Shown here one piece after another: positions 60,978-64,000 of a stretch of DNA of 64,000 nt. Numbering within the stretch: the stretch's first letter is position 1; every line of letters begins with the position of its first letter. Made by a program: the position numbers and the translations under genes. Source of the stretch: Hyphomicrobiales bacterium. Its GTDB lineage: Bacteria > Pseudomonadota > Alphaproteobacteria > Rhizobiales > Rhizobiaceae. Where the stretch lies: assembly GCA_900468535.1 (NCBI GenBank), contig UBTY01000044.1:45879-109878 (forward strand), given 5' to 3'. The notes beneath the pieces are model-generated. The model saw only the letters and a list, made by a program, of their open reading frames with translations, ran no database searches and was not told the DNA's origin.

Positions 60978-61582
60978 CTTGCTGCCTCCCCTCCTGCGAG
61001 ACCCTCTGCGAGCTTGGCGCGGGCCGCAGCAAGGCGGCTCATCACGGTTCCGATCGGGATATCCAATATTTCCGCCACTTCCTTGTAGGACAGGCCTTCC
61101 ACATAGGCGAGGAAGACCGCCGCACGCTGCGCGTCGGGCAAACCATTCACCATACGCAATATCTGACCCCTCATCACGTGGCCTTCGACCTCGCGGGCGC
61201 CGTCGACCACGAGAGCGTCTTCGGCATCGACAAAACCATGCCCCTGACGCACCCGCATCGAGCGAATCTCGTTCAGCCAGATCGAGTGCAGGATCGCAAA
61301 CAGCCAGCGGTCCAGCCGCGTGCCCGGCTGAAACTGGCCGGCTCGCTCCAGCGCACGCATGCACGTCTGCTGGACGAGATCGTCGGCCACGTCACGCCGG
61401 TGCGACAGGACGAGGCCGTAACGCCATAGCCGGGTGAGGTGCCCGGCCAGCCCGCCCCTGATATCCGCTTCGCTTGCGATGACTGCCTCCGCCACGGGTT
61501 TGCCGTCCGGGCCCGCAGATACAACCTGCGGGCCTCGTCTTGCAGGACTATAGGCGGGAAACTCGGTGTAGGCGACCGGCAT
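60974..61582 (-). CDS. ECF RNA polymerase sigma factor
   Basis: 202 residues from the ATG at 61582; ATG/other starts to 61612 add ten residues. Region 2: LWRYGLVLSHRRDVADDLVQQTCMRALERAGQF, then LDRWLFAILHSIWLNEI. Region 4: LPDAQRAAVFLAYVEGLSYKEVAEILDIPIGTVMSRLAAARAKL, the promoter-recognition helix-turn-helix. No region 1.1 or 3, so it is an ECF factor. It is coupled to its anti-sigma gene; a TPR gene precedes by 39 bases. Confidence 0.93.
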   Translation of the reverse strand: MPVAYTEFPAYSPARRGPQVVSAGPDGKPVAEAVIASEADIRGGLAGHLTRLWRYGLVLSHRRDVADDLVQQTCMRALERAGQFQPGTRLDRWLFAILHSIWLNEIRSMRVRQGHGFVDAEDALVVDGAREVEGHVMRGQILRMVNGLPDAQRAAVFLAYVEGLSYKEVAEILDIPIGTVMSRLAAARAKLAEGLAGGEAAR

Positions 61583-61620
61583 CGAAAAGCTCCCTGCGCA
61601 CCGCATTTCCACTTGGTCGA

Positions 61621-62163
61621 TCAGATCTTCGAGGGATCGGCGATTGCTTCGTTCAGATCGCGATATTCCTCGCAGTCCGTACCGCAGATCGTCTTGATCG
61701 TGCTCAACTGGTCTTTGGCGAGATCGATCTGGCCCTTGAGGACATAGGCCTCGCCGAGATACTCGCGCACCTTCGCGTAGCCCGGGTCCAGCTGGACAGA
61801 CTTGAGATAGTAGGAAATCCCCTCGTCCGTCCGTCCGAGCTTGCGCGTTGCGTAACCGCGATAGTTCAACGCTTCGGCAGTGTTGGGATTCTGCAGCGTG
61901 TCGAGCATGGCAAGAGCCTCGTCGTAGCGCTTGGCTTTGGCGAGCGCGTAGGCGTAATCGGCCCGATTTTCGTCGGTGACGTTGGCGCTATGCTGCTTGA
62001 CGCATTTCTGCGTCTTCTTGTCGTACATCTCACCCTTCTTGCACACCGGCATGGTCGCGCCGTCATCGCCGCCGCCCGCCGCGTACGCAGGCATCGACAG
62101 GGCCAAGGCCGCCATGCAGCCGCCAGCGAGGACGGACGCAATCTTAAGGCTCGCAGTCGTCAT
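61621..62163 (-). CDS. Secreted TPR-repeat protein
   Basis: 180 residues. Signal peptide MTTASLKIASVLAGGCMAALALSMPAYA. The mature part starts with CKKGEMYDKKTQKCVKQHSA, two Cys that may pair, then three TPR-like helical hairpins (ADYAYALAKAKRYDEALAML, EALNYRGYATRKLGRTDEGISYY, AKVREYLGEAYVLKGQIDLAKDQL) and a Cys pair near the end (CGTDCEEY). Upstream of the sigma gene in the same direction, 39 bases away, so likely in the same operon; may be its regulated target or a sensor part. Confidence 0.85.
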   Translation of the reverse strand: MTTASLKIASVLAGGCMAALALSMPAYAAGGGDDGATMPVCKKGEMYDKKTQKCVKQHSANVTDENRADYAYALAKAKRYDEALAMLDTLQNPNTAEALNYRGYATRKLGRTDEGISYYLKSVQLDPGYAKVREYLGEAYVLKGQIDLAKDQLSTIKTICGTDCEEYRDLNEAIADPSKI

Positions 62164-62202
62164 GGATTCATCTCCTTTGAATCGAGTTGCAGCGAATGAA
62201 CA

Positions 62203-62278
62203 CGCGGGCGGCGATTTTTATTCGCGGGCGGCGCGCATCATTTCCATCACGCCTTTGTGAGCATCTCCGGCGAATAAA
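62203..62278. promoter_or_regulatory. Repeat-rich divergent promoter region between TPR and polyketide synthase genes
   Basis: CGCGGGCGGCG occurs at 62203-62213 and at 62223-62233, exactly 20 bases (two helical turns) apart. An inverted pair TTTATTCGC (62217-62225) / GCGAATAAA (62270-62278) is also present. The 163-base interval serves both the sigma operon and the polyketide synthase, so these are good candidate binding sites. No factor can be assigned. Confidence 0.45.
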
Positions 62279-62326
62279 GAGCCGGGCGAAGTGTTTGCTG
62301 TCTGCCGGGAGCAACAGGAGCATTCC

Positions 62327-63382
62327 GTGGACAAGAACGTGAAACTGCTCAGTCTCGCCACAGCGGTGCCTGAGCACATCATTCAGCAATCGGACGCAGC
62401 GGAAACGGCCGCACGCCTGTTTGCAGACCGCTTCCAAGATTTTCGCCATCTCGCGAGCGTCTTTACCAACGCCGGCATTCGAACCCGGCATGCCACGCGT
62501 CCGCTTGACTGGTTTGCCGAGCCGCATGGGTGGGAGGATCGCATGTCCGCCTATGTCGATATGGCGCGGCGCCTGTTCGCGGAGGCAGCCACGAAAGCAC
62601 TCGCTGACGCCGATCTGGCGGCTGAAGACGTCGATTGCATCGTCACCGTCTCGTCAACGGGGCTCGCAACACCCAGCCTCGACGCCCAGCTTGCGCGCCA
62701 GATGGGGTTCCGCGCCGACATCGAGCGCGTGCCGGTCTTCGGCCTCGGTTGCGCTGCCGGGGTCTCGGGATTGGCGGTCGCGGCGCGGCTGGCGAGGAAC
62801 CGGCCCGGTGCTGTCGTGCTTTTCGTCGCGATCGAACTCTGCACGCTGGCCTTCCGGCTGGACGAGTTGACGCGTGCGAATATCATCGCCACCGCCCTAT
62901 TTGCCGACGGCGCGGCCGCCTGCCTGCTGAAAAGCGGCGTCGGGGACGGCCTTGCCGAGATCGAGGCGACCGGCGAGCATCTGTTTCCCGATACGCTCGG
63001 GATCATGGGCTGGAAGGTCGATGACGGCGGATTCGGTGTGGTACTAGCGCAGTCTCTTCCCCCGTTTGTCGAGGCGGAGCTTGGCGGAGCGCTCGATTCC
63101 ATCCTCGATCGCAACGGACTTTCGCGGGATGACATTGGCCGGTTCATCTGCCACCCGGGCGGAACGCGCGTGCTGGCAGCCCTTGAGACCGTTCTTTGTC
63201 TGCCGACGGGAACTCTCGATGTCGAGCGCGAGGTTCTGGCCGAATACGGCAACATGTCGTCGCCAACGGTACTTTTCGTGCTGGAGCGGGCGCTGCGACA
63301 GGGATTGCCGGAGCGATCCGCGATGCTGGCGATGGGACCGGGCTTCTCGGCAAGCTGCATGACGTTGCGGAGGGTCGCATGA
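62327..63382 (+). CDS. Type III polyketide synthase (chalcone-synthase-like)
   Basis: 351 residues from a GTG at 62327 with AGGAG six bases upstream; the frame is open back to 62291. Thiolase-fold enzyme condensing malonyl-CoA onto an acyl-CoA starter. The triad is complete: Cys142 in FGLGCAAG, His276 in FICHPGGT, Asn309 in EYGNMSSPT, and the end GPGFSASCMTL fits the family. Bacterial members with long acyl starters make alkylpyrones or alkylresorcinols. Its stop overlaps the next ATG, so both are co-translated. Divergent from the sigma operon. Confidence 0.93.
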   Translation: MDKNVKLLSLATAVPEHIIQQSDAAETAARLFADRFQDFRHLASVFTNAGIRTRHATRPLDWFAEPHGWEDRMSAYVDMARRLFAEAATKALADADLAAEDVDCIVTVSSTGLATPSLDAQLARQMGFRADIERVPVFGLGCAAGVSGLAVAARLARNRPGAVVLFVAIELCTLAFRLDELTRANIIATALFADGAAACLLKSGVGDGLAEIEATGEHLFPDTLGIMGWKVDDGGFGVVLAQSLPPFVEAELGGALDSILDRNGLSRDDIGRFICHPGGTRVLAALETVLCLPTGTLDVEREVLAEYGNMSSPTVLFVLERALRQGLPERSAMLAMGPGFSASCMTLRRVA

Positions 63383-63876
63383 TCTCTCCGACGATCATCC
63401 TTCTTAGCTTCGTCACGCTGCAGCGGCTGGCGGAACTTGCACTTGCACGACGCAACACTGATGCTCTCCTTCGAAAGGGCGGCCATGAAGTCGGCGCGCG
63501 GCACTATCCGTTGATGGTAACGCTCCACGCGCTCTGGCTTGCCGGGCTATGGCTGCTTGCGCCCGGACACAGCGTCAGTCCCTTCTGGCTGCTGGTCTTC
63601 TGCCTGCTGCAGGCGGGTCGGATCTGGGTCATCGCGTCCCTCGGGGAACGTTGGACGACGCGGATCGTCATATTACCGGGGTCTTCGCTGGTTCAGTGCG
63701 GGCCTTACCGGTTCATGGCACATCCGAATTACGCAATCGTCGCGGGCGAGATTGCCACCCTTCCGCTCACTTTCGGCCTGCCGTTCTATGCTCTCGGCTT
63801 CTCGCTTCTCAACGCCCTTATGCTCCGCGTCCGCATCGCTGCAGAAAGCACCGCGCTGGAGCGGGAATGTTTTTGA
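63379..63876 (+). CDS. Isoprenylcysteine carboxyl methyltransferase-like membrane protein
   Basis: 165 residues, ATG overlapping the polyketide synthase stop (ATGA). About four membrane helices and the ICMT-type C-terminal core CGPYRFMAHPNYAIVAGEIATLPL: the PYRxxxHPNY stretch that binds S-adenosylmethionine. BpsB of Bacillus subtilis, an ICMT-like protein paired with the type III synthase BpsA, methylates the alkylpyrone product; the same role is the leading idea here. Ends at 63876 with the C-terminal ALERECF, of which Glu helps catalysis in the family. Confidence 0.88.
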   Translation: MISPTIILLSFVTLQRLAELALARRNTDALLRKGGHEVGARHYPLMVTLHALWLAGLWLLAPGHSVSPFWLLVFCLLQAGRIWVIASLGERWTTRIVILPGSSLVQCGPYRFMAHPNYAIVAGEIATLPLTFGLPFYALGFSLLNALMLRVRIAAESTALERECF

Positions 63877-63955
63877 AATAAAAACGAAATTCCGTTTGCA
63901 CGCCAGGTTTTCCGGAGGCATCTTCCTCGCCAGAACAGGATGAGCTGCACGGAAA

Positions 63956-64000
63956 ATGACGAAGACGGTAATTGTACTTGGTGCCGGCATTGTAGGCGTA
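63956..64000 (+). CDS. Start of an FAD/NAD(P)-binding oxidoreductase (truncated by window end)
   Basis: Only 15 codons are in the window: an ATG at 63956 after GGAAAA, then MTKTVIVLGAGIVGV. The pattern VIVLGAGIVGV is the dinucleotide-binding loop of FAD-dependent oxidoreductases such as D-amino-acid dehydrogenases or flavin hydroxylases. It starts 80 bases after the methyltransferase gene in the same direction, so it may belong to the same unit. The exact family cannot be told. Confidence 0.6.
   Translation, partial: MTKTVIVLGAGIVGV

Noticed and set aside
1..64000. CRISPR array, prophage or transposase
   Set aside because: No regular spaced repeats of CRISPR type and no integrase, transposase or phage structural gene was found.

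Overview
The window looks like a chromosomal segment of an alphaproteobacterium, most likely a member of the Rhizobiaceae (Rhizobium/Agrobacterium group). Support comes from the protein set rather than from any database search. It includes a plant/alphaproteobacterial-type GshA, a short HisG with its HisZ partner beside an alphaproteobacterial HisS, a DUF3311-MctP-like transporter pair, a DUF1127 protein, a class IIA HAD protein of the rhizobial type, and a CIRCE-controlled groESL operon. Base composition is evenly GC-rich. No insertion sequence, prophage, CRISPR array or rRNA operon was seen, so this is mostly core genome with small accessory modules.

Layout, left half. RluB (running off the left edge, with a long 49-residue-period repeat tail), tadA, a small membrane protein, a lipoprotein, ileS, a DUF3311/mctP transporter pair, ribF, a HAD phosphatase and chrA occupy 1-12 kb. 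A groESL operon with promoter, CIRCE operator and terminator follows. Its 3' end carries a duplicated groEL tail around a palindromic insert. Next come a non-coding block with a promoter and a nested RNA-like hairpin, then a PAS-like protein, a GST, a DoxX protein and the overlapping hisS-hisZ-hisG cluster. The 20-28 kb stretch holds a methyltransferase-like unknown, a BrnT/BrnA toxin-antitoxin module with a palindromic operator candidate, a probable copper-handling pair, an aldo/keto reductase, a HAD hydrolase, tag, and two L,D-transpeptidase paralogues.

Layout, right half. The glcDEF glycolate oxidase operon is divergent from a LysR regulator, with a palindrome between them. A second LysR gene is divergent from an oxidoreductase, followed by an unusual S-adenosylhomocysteinase-like gene with altered catalytic positions. 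Then come a NUDIX hydrolase, a Pit phosphate transporter, rsmE, gshA, a DUF937-like protein, a DUF1127 protein, LysR and TetR regulators, oxyR, a Tat-exported dienelactone hydrolase-like protein, a MAPEG protein, guaB, a Tat-exported metallo-beta-lactamase-fold protein, an MFS pump, a VOC protein, rlmE and ppx (with a basic N-terminal extension). tRNA-Gln(CUG), pepT, an ABC-F ATPase and a UvrD-like helicase follow.

The right edge is the most distinctive area. A TPR-ECF sigma-anti-sigma operon is divergent from a type III polyketide synthase gene that overlaps an isoprenylcysteine-methyltransferase-like gene, and an FAD/NAD-binding protein starts just before the window ends. By analogy with BpsA/BpsB of Bacillus and SrsA/B/C of Streptomyces, this could make methylated alkylpyrone or phenolic lipids, possibly under envelope-stress control. 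That link is inference. Many long antisense reading frames are codon-bias shadows and were left out.
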